Source: Monocercomonoides exilis (lineage: Eukaryota > Preaxostyla > Oxymonadida > Polymastigidae). Taken from it: a stretch of 64,000 nt of DNA. The notes below the pieces were generated by a model, which was not told where the DNA came from, made no database searches, and saw only the letters and a program-made list of their open reading frames with translations. Shown piece by piece: positions 1-11,064 of the stretch. The DNA is taken from the NCBI GenBank assembly GCA_001643675.2, contig LSRY02000012.1, forward strand, positions 622,501-686,500. The letters are read 5' to 3'. Positions within the stretch are counted from its first letter, which is position 1. Each line of letters starts with the position of its first letter. Made by a program: the position numbers and the translations under genes.

Positions 1-2207
1 GCGGCTCTGCCTTCTTCACTTCCAACGCAAAGTCCCAGAAGTGTATCTCTCCACCAGCGCCTGCAGATGCAATGCCTTTGGACTCCGCAGTGCTGCCTTT
101 GTCATCCGGTTGCAGTGCAATGCTCCACACTGCCCCAGTTCTGTCCTTCTTCACCGTCACTTTCTCCGCCGTTGCGATATCAAATACCTCAATCAGCCCT
201 TCCGTCGTGCCGCACAGCACGTAGCGGTCTCCAGGCGCGAAGATGACACACGCCGGAGACGAAGACGGCAGCGTGCGGATGGGCGCGTGTGTCTTGGTGT
301 TCCAGATGCACAGCTGCTGTGCAGAGACCGTAGCGAGCAGCGCAGCGCCGGACGAGAGTGCAACAGAACGGACGGGCGACGGATGTCCCACGTTGCTCAT
401 TCTCAGATGAAGAGAAGGAAGAGACGGGGCAGCAGCAGCAGCGCCACGTGACTGCTTCGGGTGCTGGACGATGTATGACTCGATGGAGTTGTTGTTTAAG
501 CCCAGGAGAATAAGAGTCGGGGGATGAGTGCCAGATGAATGGGCAATTCCTGTGGGGCTTGTGCAAAAATCGACAGAGACTGTTTTGCCAGTTGTGGTGA
601 TGACTGAGTGGAACACGAACAGATCTGAAGGAGCAAGAAAAAGAGCAGCGGATGATGTGTCACCTTGCTCAGTGGAGCCAGATGAAGGAGTAGAAAGTAA
701 AGAAGAAGAAGAAGAAGTTTCATTTTCAGTTTTCTTTCCGGATTTTTTGCCTTTTTTCTTTGACTTTGCTGACGAAAGAAGAGAATCGTCTTCTTCTTTT
801 TTAATCAACAAGTCGTCGTCTTCTTCTTTCTTCACTCCATCGGCGTCTTCTTCATCCCATCCGCCTTTCTCTTTCATTCGCTTTTCTCTCCTGTTGATAT
901 GCTTAAGTGCATCAGACCACTCACGAACACGGAAAATCTCTGCTTTGTTTGTCGTTCCGATGATGGCAAGAAGCGATTGTGCTTGGCCTTTGGAACGGTC
1001 AGTGGGCATTCCTGGCAATGAAGAAGAAGAAGAAGAAGAGGAGGAGGAGGAGGAAGCTGTTGATAAAGAGGAAGAATTGCCGCTGGTTGAAGACTTCGAA
1101 AATTTGATCTCGTTGATTCTGCCAAGTTTTGTCTGTGTCAAAGGAAGAGTTCCGATGAAGTGAGCAATTGGCTTAAAAAGGCTGTTCTCGGAAGACCAGT
1201 TCACATCGTCTTCGTCGGAGTTTTCTTTGGCTTTTTCTTGTGCCTTGGATGATCCTTTGCCTTTTTGCTCTTGATTTTTTTTGCTCTTTCCTTTATCCAA
1301 TCTCCATACTCTCACCTCATTTTCAATGCCTCCTCCGATGAGCACCCGTTCGTCTGCATCAACAGAAATGGACCATACTTCTCTCGCAGCGCCCAACAAC
1401 GTTTGAATGCAGTGTCTAGTATCTATATCCCACAATTTGATTGATCCATCCTTTGAAGAAGTAATTAAAATGCCAAGTTTTGGAGCAAAAATAAGTGAAG
1501 TGACCGCAGCAACATGGCCTGTGAGCCTCATAATTCCACGCTCTCCAAGTATGTCCCATATGACCACGTCAGAGTCGAGTGATCCAGATGCTAGAAGAGA
1601 TCCATTTGGGTGAAATGATAAGCATGTTACAGAAGAGGTATGACCATGAAATATTGCACGAACATCTTTACTCGGAACGACTGAATCAACATGTGAAGCG
1701 GTATCACTCAAGGATGGAACTCTCAAAGGAAATGAATCAGATTCCTCGAGATTGTCAAATGATGAAGGTAAATCATAAATTCGCACAGAACCATCAGAAC
1801 AACTGAATTATATAAATTTGATTTAAGAAATGTCTCTCATAAAATCAACGATAACACATACCCCAAGGCGCATGTTTTCCAATCTGCTGAAACAGCCAAA
1901 GAATCAACAATTGTTCCAAGTTTTCCTTTCAATATCAGAATCTAGAATACATGATGATGTTAGAAAACGCACATCATAATTCCAAAGCATGCCATTTAAT
2001 TCAAATAATCAATCAAATCAATAAATTAAAGTATATTTATTTATAAAAAGAAAAAACTTCTTTTCCGAGCTTCATATTCCAAATCACTGCATTTTCCAAC
2101 ACAGCAGCAATCACATATTTACCCGTTCGATCATATAGAACCTTTCCATTTGATGTCAAAAGGCCAAAATTGCACTGATGCTGATATTTTAAGAAAGCTT
2201 TCACCAT
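1..2207 (-). CDS. WDR3: WDR3/UTP12-like WD40 protein, 3' end off window
   Basis: WD40-repeat protein of the UTP12/WDR3 family, a U3 snoRNP (UTP-B) component of the nucleolar small-subunit processome that acts in 18S rRNA processing. Reading the minus strand, the start is ATG at 2207-2205 (MVKAFLKYQ). Exon 1 is about 2057-2207 and the next is about 1862-1949. An intron at 1803-1861 has GTATGT..CAG ends. One long exon then runs off position 1. Visible repeats include ALGCSDGSVRIYDL, LASGSLDSDVVIWDI, SSKDGSIKLWDIDT and GGEIHFWDF. The order and spacing follow WDR3. Between the propellers lies a charged and serine-rich insert (roughly 650-1130) with a poly-Ser run. The N-terminal part is AT-rich and the last 600 bp are GC-rich. 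The C-terminal Utp12 domain is not in the window. The first exon-exon junction (about 1950-2056) is less certain than the second. Confidence 0.85.
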
Positions 2208-2564
2208 TATGATCAAGCATGACCATATTAATAAAATTTGAAAAGAGTTTAATAAAAAAAGTTTTCGAAAAAGAAAAGAACATATTTGATATAAACAGTT
2301 TATTTATTTTAACACAGTGAAAGTAGAACAAACATTTCAAATAGGATTAATCAAAAAGTTGAATTGATCAAAAAGAAAATTATCCTCAATGAAGAAAAAA
2401 ACAAAATGCCAAATTTTCAATACAAATATAAAATTTGAAAGATTAAATTCAATATTTCTGGTGGGCTTTGTGAGGGTTGATTTGCAAACTTGATATTTAA
2501 TGAAATTCACATTTTAAGCATATATAAAAAAAATAAGTGGAGAATTTTTCATATTCTTTTAGGG

Positions 2565-3850
2565 TTTAAAGATTTGAAATCTTATGAATATAGCAGAAAA
2601 TGATGTCTTCACAGCCTTCTTCCTCTGACTTTGCATACATTTTTATTTTCAAGTTTTTTTTCTCTCCATGTCTTCTCTTTCATTGCAATTCCTTTCATTT
2701 AATCTTCCTTTCAGATGAATTAAAAATGAGAGATAATAACGGTTTGACAATTGATCCTGTGAAGGCGAACTAATTTCCTCCAAAATGGCTTAAATAACCC
2801 CTCCTTCCAGCAACTTAGAAACGCTAACTTTTTCGACAGATACCATTATCTCAAAAAGTTCAATACACTTTACGTAAGCCACGTTAAAGTAATCTTTTGT
2901 TGTTTCATACAGCTTGCTATTGTATGCAATCAGCTCATCATATTCTTCTCCTGTTGCGTTGAAGCATATGAATAAAGCCATCTCACAACGATGAACTCTT
3001 CTTTCGTTTCTTTCGCTTTTGGAAATTCCTCTTCTTTTTGATTGTAGTTGATGATTCTTGTTAGCTCTTCTAGTTCTCTTATTGCTTCTTTCACAAAATG
3101 CAACTCACTAACAGTTTCATCTTTAAACCCTTCTTCAAAAGAGATTCTTTTTTTCAAAAATTCCCAAGCAGATTGATAGGCAAGTGGAGCGAGGTTGCGA
3201 TGCCCCTGATGGGATTGGATTATTTCTGTGACATCTTTCAGAAACAAGTCTTTTTCTCGTTTCTGTCAAAAAAAAGTGAAATAGAATTCATTATATTTAA
3301 ATGAAATTAGCATCATATAAACTGAGTTATTCAGGATCAGACTTCGAACATGTCTGAATTTCTCAAAGTCAATAAAGCTATTTCCGTCTCTTTTCGTGTT
3401 TCCTGACTATCATCTTTGCTTAACGCAACTTTCAGAAGACAAGGTGCACAAATGGAAATGAAGCAATTAGAATAGATTTCGTTGTGCAGCATTTAAAAGC
3501 ATTCACAAAGATCAATAAGCAGCTTTTCATTCTTTTCATCTTTTTTCTCCCCTTCATCGATCATCATCTTCTCGAATCTTTTTTTTACAATTATCCATCA
3601 AAAGAAATCCTGATGGATTCTTTCATATGGGAACAATATCCTAAGTGCTTCAATAGAAATAAAATATTCCCCACTGAAACTTTCCTCTCCTCAATTATTT
3701 TGTCAATTTCATCGAACGTTTCTTCATTGCAAGTATTTTCCATTTCACTATCATTCATGTTGTCTATGAGTTCATTCATTTCTTTAATTTTCTGTCTTTG
3801 TTCTTCTGAAGAGAAATTTTTCAATTCTAATCATATTTCTGAATAAGCAT
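2565..3850 (-). pseudogene. decayed member of a lineage-specific repeat-protein family
   Basis: On the minus strand, separated open pieces at about 3824-3591, 3560-3330, 3247-2930, 2981-2790 and 2680-2570 read as one protein in order. Recognisable blocks are EEQRQKIKEMNEL, LLKHLGYC, EKLLIDLCECF, CLLKVALSKD, LAPLAYQSAWEFL, KEAIRELEELTRI, EEFIVVRWLYSYA and SEEEGCEDII. They resemble a large uncharacterised helical (armadillo/HEAT-like) family that I associate with the oxymonad Monocercomonoides; that identification is from memory. The frame is broken by several stops (for example after CECF and after LLEGGVI) and by frame changes. An acceptor-like sequence near 3264 may be a relic intron. No intact start is visible. 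It is not a working gene; its function was unknown even when intact. Confidence 0.75.
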
Positions 3851-4225
3851 CATAGATAAAACGTTTAATTTGATTAGTATTTATTCAAAATCAAACGTGA
3901 AAACTTTTCTGTTAAGGCGTTTGCCTCGAGAGATAAATCAACTTTCAACAATCATGAAAATGCATTTCGAAACATATTTGTAGAAAATAAAAACATTGAA
4001 TAATATCTCACAATTTAATACAATTTATTAAACTCTCAATAATTATTTGACCCTGTTATCCATTCTTTCATTTGACATAATGCACGTATTTATGGGGATG
4101 ATTGAATGAATTTTTAATTTATAAACATTGAGTTTTATGATAAATAAAACAAAAACAAATAATACAATCATAATAAAAAAAAGTTTCATTCACCAAAATC
4201 AAAAATTCATCTTTTTTTAAAAGTT
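3851..4225. other. intergenic, nothing recognised
   Basis: AT-rich spacer between the pseudogene and the NSE4 start. No open frame with protein character and no repeat was seen. It presumably holds the NSE4 promoter. Confidence 0.5.
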
Positions 4226-5439
4226 ATGGTCATAATGAATTTTGAAAACAAGCCAAAACTCGAAGATTTAAGAGCAAATCTTATTGAATTAACAAACCCA
4301 AAACTAGGTATAAATATTTATGTTTGCTTGAAAGAAAAACTATTTGGCATTGTTTGTTTTAAAGATGAAAGAGAAAAATTAATAAATCCACAGCGTTCTG
4401 ATCTAGAAGAGCGATTAGTCAAAGGTCTCCAGCTTGGGGAGAAAGGCTTGATTATTTGGAAAAAATGCAATTATTTATTTCATTCTTTTTTGGTTGTTTT
4501 CCTCTGATTATGCATTTTCAATAGTTGCCGATCGCTCTCCTGCTGATAGAATGCTTGATGCAACTTTTTTATCGTCTATGTCCAGATTATGCGCAGAGCA
4601 AGGGTTTTTAATTTTATCATTAATTTCAGATTAAAAATATCAAATAAAACAAAATATTAATAATCAATTCGTTCTTTGTTGCTCCAATTGCAAATTCAGA
4701 AAGCGTCTAATTCCTCAAAAATACACTCCAAGAGGTTTTATGACCAAACTTTTGGAGAAGTATTCATTTGGAAATGCAAGGAATAATGCTCAAAGGATGC
4801 ATCAACAGCAAACACAATCAATTGATTCACCTTTTAACATGGATTTAAAAGCAGAAACAATTGATCCAATTGATGAATCATTACAGAGTGATGACAATAT
4901 GAGTTTTCAAAACGAAGTTAGAGATTCAAGTGAAGACCAAAAGTTTGATTGGAAAAGGCTGTCTAATGATGTTCGAGGAATTATTAGAAGAATTGGTGGT
5001 ATTGATACAATGTGTGCAAGAATGATATTATGCATATATTTTGCATCACTGTTATAAAATTAAATTTTTTGTTTTTGTTTCAAAAAAATGTTTGCATTTT
5101 TTCAACATATTTAACATTTTAATGCCAATTGTTGCCATCCACTCAAAAGGATTGGGCCAATGGCTTTGGAAAAAAAGAAAGTGATAAAAAAAAGAGGAGG
5201 AGGAGCACTTGAAGCGACAACTCAAGGAACGGTTTGGTTTATATTACATAATTTTTCTATCTCTATATTTATTTTTTTTTTCTTTTTTCTTTTTTTGGAA
5301 AAAAAATGTGATTTTTTGAATGACAATGCAATTTTACAATTATTCACACGCGAATTGTTCATTTTTCTTAAATATTCTTATTCATATACAATTCATTTCC
5401 TCTCCCCTCTTTCTAATGCTCTTTTTAAAAAAAACCTCT

Positions 5440-5476
<37 letters not shown>

Positions 5477-6761
5477 AGCACGTCGCCCCCTCGGCACAGG
5501 ACAACTCAGCTCTAACACGCATGAAAGAGACATACGACAAGCTGACCAGCCAAGGCGGCTGCGGGCTGTTTGACTTCGGAATCATCCCTGGCGACTTCAC
5601 GTCGACTGTTGAGACGTTCTTTGACCTGTCCAGCTTGGCGTTCCGGGGGCAGGTGGAGATACGCCCGTCGCATGCTCTAATAGAGACACAGTCGCTGGAG
5701 TCTATTGCAGGTGGGCAAAGGCACAATGTGAAAGATAAAGACAAAGGCGATGGTGATATCTCAGAGAAAGGAAAGGATCAACAAGAAGCAAAAGAATCAA
5801 AGGAATCAAAAGAATCACAAGATGGCGATAAAGTCGTGAGCAACTTGGAAGCACATCGTTTTGAAATTGTGCCGTTAATTGGTTTGTATATGTTTTTTTA
5901 TTGAGATGATGAGATTGTGTTGCTTGAGGCAATGGTGAAAATGGAGATGAAAATGTTGTTAATTTTGAATTCTTTTTATTTGTTTTCCTTATCTTAAAAA
6001 TTAATGTGTAATATTATAACTTGCCAAAACGCATCGTTTCCATTCAATTTTATCTCTTTTCTTGTTTATTTTTATTTATTTGTTTGTTTGTCAAATTATT
6101 TTGTTTGTTTTATTTTCTTTTTCTTTTTTTCTTTTTCTCTTTTTCTTTTTCTCTTTCTGTCAATTGACAAATAACACCTACAGAATGCGTTCCAGTTGAT
6201 TCAAAACGTCCGCAGGTGACACGTTCGCGCTGCACACTTCATTTGGACGCGTGTCAACTTCAGCTTCTTCAGCAGCTCACAGCCATCTCCTGCCTCCCTT
6301 CTGTTGATCGACAGTCAATTGCATCAGAGATTCCTTCTTTGCCTGTGCTCGACGAGAACACAACAGAGAAAAATAGCGTTCCTTCACTGAAGCTCAATCC
6401 ATTCAGCTTGCCTTCTGCTTCGCTTCCTTCTTCTTCTTCTTTTGTAAGCACTTCACGCAAATCCACTTCGCAAAACAAATCACTTCGACGCATTTCTTCT
6501 TCACAAAAGCAACAACCGAGCAATAAAGACGAAATCATTGAAATAATCGATATAATCAGCAGCAGTGAAAGTGACGGCGATGGATCTGATTTTCATGTCA
6601 AAGACGAAGAAGACAACGTCCCAGTAATTAATGCTTCAAAAATAATAAGACGTTCTAGACCGGTTAGACCAGAACGGCAAGCACTTCACATTCCCGATGG
6701 AGCACCAAGTGAAATTATAAGCGTTTCTGATGAAAGTTCAGATGGATTGCCACAGCTTTAG
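4226..6761 (+). CDS. NSE4: NSE4-like kleisin subunit of the SMC5/6 complex
   Basis: Non-SMC element 4, the kleisin that bridges the SMC5 and SMC6 heads in DNA repair. Seven exons keep frame: 4226-4307, 4365-4424, 4525-4603, 4700-5011, 5150-5231, 5476-5881 and 6184-6761, giving 532 aa. The N-terminal helical part reads REKLINPQRSDLEERL then DRSPADRMLDATFLSSM, as in the NSE4 SMC-binding segment. The conserved C-terminal winged-helix region reads GLFDFGIIPGDFTSTVETF followed by DLSSLAFRGQVEI. The final about 180 residues are Ser/acidic and hold two clusters of hydrophobic residues followed by acids (EIIEIIDIISSSES near 6530 and EIISVSDESSDG near 6710), typical SUMO-interacting motifs. All introns are GT..AG; the 5232-5475 intron ends in a CA repeat. 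The 5' exons are AT-rich and the 3' exons GC-richer. Start: first ATG, giving MVIMNFENKP; a second ATG lies three codons on. Confidence 0.85.
5443..5474 (+). repeat. (CA)16 microsatellite at an intron 3' end
   Basis: A pure CA run forms the 3' end of the fifth NSE4 intron, and its last CAG is the splice acceptor. It takes the place of a normal pyrimidine tract. Confidence 0.9.
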
Positions 6762-6878
6762 ATCAAATGTTGGAAAGAATTACTTTTGTGTATTTATGGC
6801 ATGCTCATTTCATACCTTGGATTTTGTTTTTCGTGAATTTTTTTGTACCATTTTTATTTTTTTATTTTTTATTTTCAT

Positions 6879-8239
6879 ATGAAATGTTCGAAAATACAAA
6901 GTTCATCAAACAATAGACTCAAAACTTCGTTTATAGTAATAACAAATACTCAGAATTTACTGTTGAATACAAATCCAAAGCTGCTCAATTTTTCAACATA
7001 TATTTCAATCATTCAAGATGTTCTAAAGACTGACGTAATTGGTGAATGTCGAAGGCTTGTTTTAGGGGGATACAACTTTGTTTTTTTAACTTCAGAGCCG
7101 TACTATTTCATGGCATGCTCTTCAGACAAACTTTCAATTCCACTTCTTCCTCTTCAAATTCACATCGTAAAACAAATTGTTTTTGCAATATTCGGTTCAA
7201 AAACCAATGTAAATAACTTGTATAGGACATACATCTATTTGTATTTTTCTTTTCTATGTTTTCAAAAACATTTTTTTTTAATTTTTTCAGATCTGTGCAA
7301 ACTTTTGAAGAATTGCAACTTCAATTATCCAATCATGTCTCAACCTTTTGTAAACTGCTTTTCACAAATATTTCATTTGTTGTTCAAGGATTTTCGAAAG
7401 TTGTCATTTCGCCATCAGAAAATCCACTTGATTATATTGAAACAGTATTTCCCTCTTACACACATGCCTTTCTGTTTCACGATTCTTATATCCTTGATGA
7501 ACGATTCAAAAAAGGCTATGGTAAGATGTTCGTTGAAGATATTTTGCTGCTGCAGATTCATGCAAAATTGTCTCTTGATTTTCTTCAGCAAAAAGAGCAA
7601 GATGACGAAAGCGAACAGATGGAAGCTCCAACTATCTTACGAGCAGCAACAAGCCCTGGAGTTTCGGTTATGTCTTTTCGATCGCAACATGACTTTCAGT
7701 ATATTGATGATCTTACAACTCTCCCAACAAGCAGCTCTATTCTATTTTTTCGAGAATATGGAAAGCATAACAAGTATGTCCTTATTCATTTTCTTCCTCT
7801 TTAGCATTTTTATTTTATTTTTGAAAATTTAAGAATAATTTATGTTAAGCGTTGCGTCAAGTTGTTTCGCTTGCACAAAGGCACTTCTCTTGTTGTTGTG
7901 TTGAAGTCAATGGATCGTTCTACTAAATCAATGCTCAAAAACAAAGATGAATTTTCAAGACAGAAAAATTCAATGAAAAGCCCGTCTTTATCATCTTCTA
8001 TTGATCATCTGCCAGCCAAGTCTTCTTCTTCTTCTTCTTCTTCTTCTTCTTCTTCTTCACAGAAAGATCAATTTCTATCAAAGACAACAGCATTGCCATT
8101 TGATGGATTGAAGCCGTCGGTTCTTCCACAGCATCTTTCTGCTCGCACAGACTTGTTCTATTCGTGCTCTCACCCGTCTTTCGCAAAATCCTTGCTGGCT
8201 GTTCAACAGCAGTATGTAGCTGTGGCTCGAGTTCATTGA
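6879..8239 (+). CDS. MON1/FUZ-type longin-domain protein
   Basis: Three exons, 6879-7219, 7291-7773 and 7834-8239, keep frame and give 409 aa. The first about 110 residues look like the first longin domain of the MON1/FUZ/HPS1 group: a strand FIVITNTQNLLL, then a helix ISIIQDVLK, then GGYNFVFLTSEPYYFMACSS, then PLLPLQIHIVKQIVF. MON1 proteins pair with CCZ1 as exchange factor for Rab7 on late endosomes; FUZ acts in planar polarity and cilia. The region after the second intron reads IIYVKRCVKLFRLHKGTS and is less clearly conserved. It is followed by a poly-Ser tract of 13 at about 8024-8057, encoded by a TCT repeat. Length is nearer FUZ than MON1, but the longin signature reads more like MON1. 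I am moderately sure of the superfamily and unsure of the member. Confidence 0.5.
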
Positions 8240-8270
8240 CTTTTTTTTAAATTGATCTTAAAAAATTTGG

Positions 8271-8309
8271 TTTTATTTTATTTTATTTTATTTTATTTTA
8301 TTTTATTTT
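8271..8309 (+). repeat. (TTTTA)8 pentanucleotide repeat
   Basis: Direct tandem TTTTA units just downstream of the longin gene stop. A shorter array of the same unit sits in the 45.2 kb intron. Confidence 0.9.
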
Positions 8310-8470
8310 GAAAGCATTTTTCTCTGTTTTCTGTTGCGAATGAAAAAACAAACAAATAAATCAACATTATTCTTTATTTTTTGAACATATTTTCATCCTG
8401 AAGCGAGAAGCGCAACACTTTGTCTTCATACGTCTTGCACAAGCACAGCATCCGATCACACAAATTCCAA

Positions 8471-10867
8471 ATGAAAGAGAACATCTCTTTTCCTTCACCC
8501 ATCTCTGCTTCATCATCTCCTTCTTCTTCTTCTCTTTCTTCTTCTTCTTCCCCTCTATCCATGCAAAGCTCCCACAGCACCTCAAGCCATTTCACATCAG
8601 ACCCTTCTCTTCCTCTCCACACACCGCATTTTCTCTCTCCCTTTCCCTCTGCCCACTTCGCATTCCCTCCCACTGCCTCTGACAAATACACCCGCACAAT
8701 GAAGACTGTCTCTTCGCAGCAGCCGTTCCGCCGCCTTCTCCACTTCTCCTTTGTAAACCGCACCACTAACACTTTAATCACGCCCAGCCTCGACTTACCA
8801 GAACTGGCTGTTTTCTTGTCAAATCAGAAAAACCAGAGAAAAACCAGAAGGATGAGTGAGAAGGAGTGGATTAAGCAGCAGTTGCACGCTGAGCCAAAGA
8901 CACCCACAGCCACACGCACAACCACAGTCACACCCACAACCACACAAACAGCTGTTTTCAAAGGGCTTCACACAGACCCGCGCCCAAAACGAGGCACAGC
9001 TTTTGTTTCATCTGCTGTTCAGTCTCATTCTATGCCGTTTAATCCTGATAGAGTTGTCAATCCAGCAGCAGGAACAGCAAAAGTACAAGCATCATCAGTA
9101 TTATCAGCAGTATCAGCGTTATCAGCAGCGCCTGTTCGCACACTCACAATGTCTGAAGCATCGTCTTTGAGGCAGGCGAAGATGTCCCCGCTGTCCACAC
9201 CACCGCCGATGAATAGAAGCAAAGAGTGGTTTGGAGGAGATGGGCAGAAGGAGAAGATGGAGAAGGATCTGCCGTTTTCAAGGCAAAGAAGACAAGATTA
9301 CATGAAACTCCATTTCGCTTGGCTGTCTGAAGGAAAAGAGGGGAAGGAAAAAGAGAAAGAAGATGCAAAGGTTAAAAAGTCCAAAAAGAAGAAGAAAATT
9401 AATCAGACAAATAAAGAGGATCAATTGCATACCCAGTCATCGAACAGTGGTTCGCTGCCTGTCAAGTCGCCAGCCCAAACAAAGTTGTCTGATTTTGAGA
9501 ATGAAACGATTGAAGAAAACGCTTTTCCAAACAAAAAGCAGAAAGCGAAGAAGAAGAAGAAGAAGAAGAAGAATACGACGAAAAAACCAAAAAGAATCGA
9601 AGATATTTTAAATGAGGCTCTTCTTCTTTCAGTCGCATTTCCTGATTACTTCGTTCCTCCAGTGTATTCCTCCAGCCAGCAAAAGCCCATTTCTCGTATC
9701 CAGTCATCTTTAACGATATTTCGCTCAACCAATTCAGCTACGGAAGGTTCAACGCATTCAGATACATCAGCCTTTTCTTCTTCCAATGCTCCTTATTCAT
9801 CAGCACATTCATCAGGACAATTATCTCTGTCATCATCATCATCATCAACTACTGCTGCTGCTGCTTCTTCATCTCCTTCTCCCTTCTCTCCCTCTTCTTG
9901 CCCTTCTTTTTCCATTTCTCCGTTCTCTCGCAATTCTCCGGTGATTTCGCACTGTGCTATTCGATATCCTCCCTTTCTGTTAGTTCACACACTGCATTCC
10001 GTCACAGTGTCCGTGGTGAGAGGAAGCCTTGCCAGAAACCTGTGGGAAACCAGAGAAAAATACAAAGTGTGGTTTAAGCAGCAGAAATCGATGCTGAAAA
10101 GGAAAATGCTGATTGAAAGACTCCAAAGGAAAAGAGAGAAAGAAATACGAAAACGCAGAGAGAAACAAGAAATGCGAAAAGTTGGAAAGAAAGAATCAGA
10201 TGAAAACGAAAACGAAAATGAAAACGCTGATGCGGTTTCATCATCTTCTTCTTCAATTTCTTCTTCTTCTTCTTCTGCCTTGCTTCATCCAACCCACAAG
10301 TCAAAAAGCCGAAAAGTCAAAACATGCGATTCTGCAGACTCAACATCGCAACAGTCTTTCTCTTCGTGTTCCTCTCCGCCTTCTTCGCTTTCGTCTCCGT
10401 TTGTCTTCATCCGCTCACACAATCCTCTTCCTTCTGCTAATCTTACGAATCTTTATAATTTCACTAATTCTTCCGATTATAATTCCTATCAAGCAGAAGG
10501 CGACTGGGCAGAGCAAGCCACAGGTGCCTACCGCAGTCAGAAGCTGGCCAAGCAGATGAAAGAAGAAGAAGCAGCACGACTGAAAAGAGAAGAAAGAATG
10601 CGCCGAAAGGCAAAAACCAGCCAGAGCGAGAACGAGAGAGAGAGCGAAAATGATACTGTTTCACTCAACATGGACACATTCAGTGGAGAAATCAGCGCGA
10701 CTTCTGATAAAAGCAGAGGGGAAAAGAACTGCGAAGAGCGTGTGACTATGCTGTGTGAGCTGTCGTGCGTGTACGACGGCTGCATGGCGACGCCTGAGGC
10801 GGTCCTCACAAACCAGCTGCTGGTTGAGTATCTGCTGAGAAAAAGAGGCGGTGCGTGTTTGAGATGA
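8471..10867 (+). CDS. unrecognised Ser/Lys-rich low-complexity protein
   Basis: One uninterrupted frame, 798 aa from the first ATG at 8471. An alternative start is ATG at 8852 (MSEKEWIKQQL), where base composition switches from pyrimidine-rich to purine-rich, as expected for a coding strand here. I recognise no family. Visible parts are a Thr/Pro stretch after 8900, Lys/Glu blocks at 9340-9400 and 9540-9600, and a possible folded piece RIEDILNEALLLSVAFPDYF near 9597. A poly-Ser/Ala zone lies at 9770-9920 and a long basic predicted coiled coil (VWFKQQKSMLKRKMLIERLQ onward) at 10070-10190. The C-terminus, CELSCVYDGCMATPEAVLTN, looks folded. The part before 8852 is doubtful because an opposite-strand frame at 8374-8808 also reads like protein. 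It is convergent with the INTS9-like gene about 190 bp downstream. Confidence 0.55.
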   Translation: MKENISFPSPISASSSPSSSSLSSSSSPLSMQSSHSTSSHFTSDPSLPLHTPHFLSPFPSAHFAFPPTASDKYTRTMKTVSSQQPFRRLLHFSFVNRTTNTLITPSLDLPELAVFLSNQKNQRKTRRMSEKEWIKQQLHAEPKTPTATRTTTVTPTTTQTAVFKGLHTDPRPKRGTAFVSSAVQSHSMPFNPDRVVNPAAGTAKVQASSVLSAVSALSAAPVRTLTMSEASSLRQAKMSPLSTPPPMNRSKEWFGGDGQKEKMEKDLPFSRQRRQDYMKLHFAWLSEGKEGKEKEKEDAKVKKSKKKKKINQTNKEDQLHTQSSNSGSLPVKSPAQTKLSDFENETIEENAFPNKKQKAKKKKKKKKNTTKKPKRIEDILNEALLLSVAFPDYFVPPVYSSSQQKPISRIQSSLTIFRSTNSATEGSTHSDTSAFSSSNAPYSSAHSSGQLSLSSSSSSTTAAAASSSPSPFSPSSCPSFSISPFSRNSPVISHCAIRYPPFLLVHTLHSVTVSVVRGSLARNLWETREKYKVWFKQQKSMLKRKMLIERLQRKREKEIRKRREKQEMRKVGKKESDENENENENADAVSSSSSSISSSSSSALLHPTHKSKSRKVKTCDSADSTSQQSFSSCSSPPSSLSSPFVFIRSHNPLPSANLTNLYNFTNSSDYNSYQAEGDWAEQATGAYRSQKLAKQMKEEEAARLKREERMRRKAKTSQSENERESENDTVSLNMDTFSGEISATSDKSRGEKNCEERVTMLCELSCVYDGCMATPEAVLTNQLLVEYLLRKRGGACLR

Positions 10868-10979
10868 ATGCGGACTTTTTTTCGAATGAAAAGAAGAAAG
10901 TAATTCTAATTTCCTTTCAAAAAAGTGAATAAAATGTATTCATTCTGTAACTAATTGACTGACTCACTAAATTAATAGA

Positions 10980-11064
10980 TGAATGAATGAATGACTCAAT
11001 CACTCGCTCACTCACTCACTCACTCACTCACTCACTCAATCAATCAATCAATCAATCAATCAAT
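10980..11064. repeat. compound tetranucleotide repeat (GAAT/CACT/AATC)
   Basis: Tandem arrays of GAAT, then CTCA, then AATC units between two convergent genes. On the minus strand the first TGA of the repeat is the stop codon of the INTS9-like gene. A very similar compound repeat lies at 55274-55324, again at a gene's stop. Confidence 0.9.

Noticed and set aside
528-1163. 211-codon plus frame over the left edge
   Set aside because: Antisense of the WDR3 gene; the minus strand carries clear WD40 repeats.
6843-7832. 329-codon plus frame covering the longin gene start
   Set aside because: After about 7220 it runs through an intron and a wrong frame; the spliced model keeps phase and sensible sequence.
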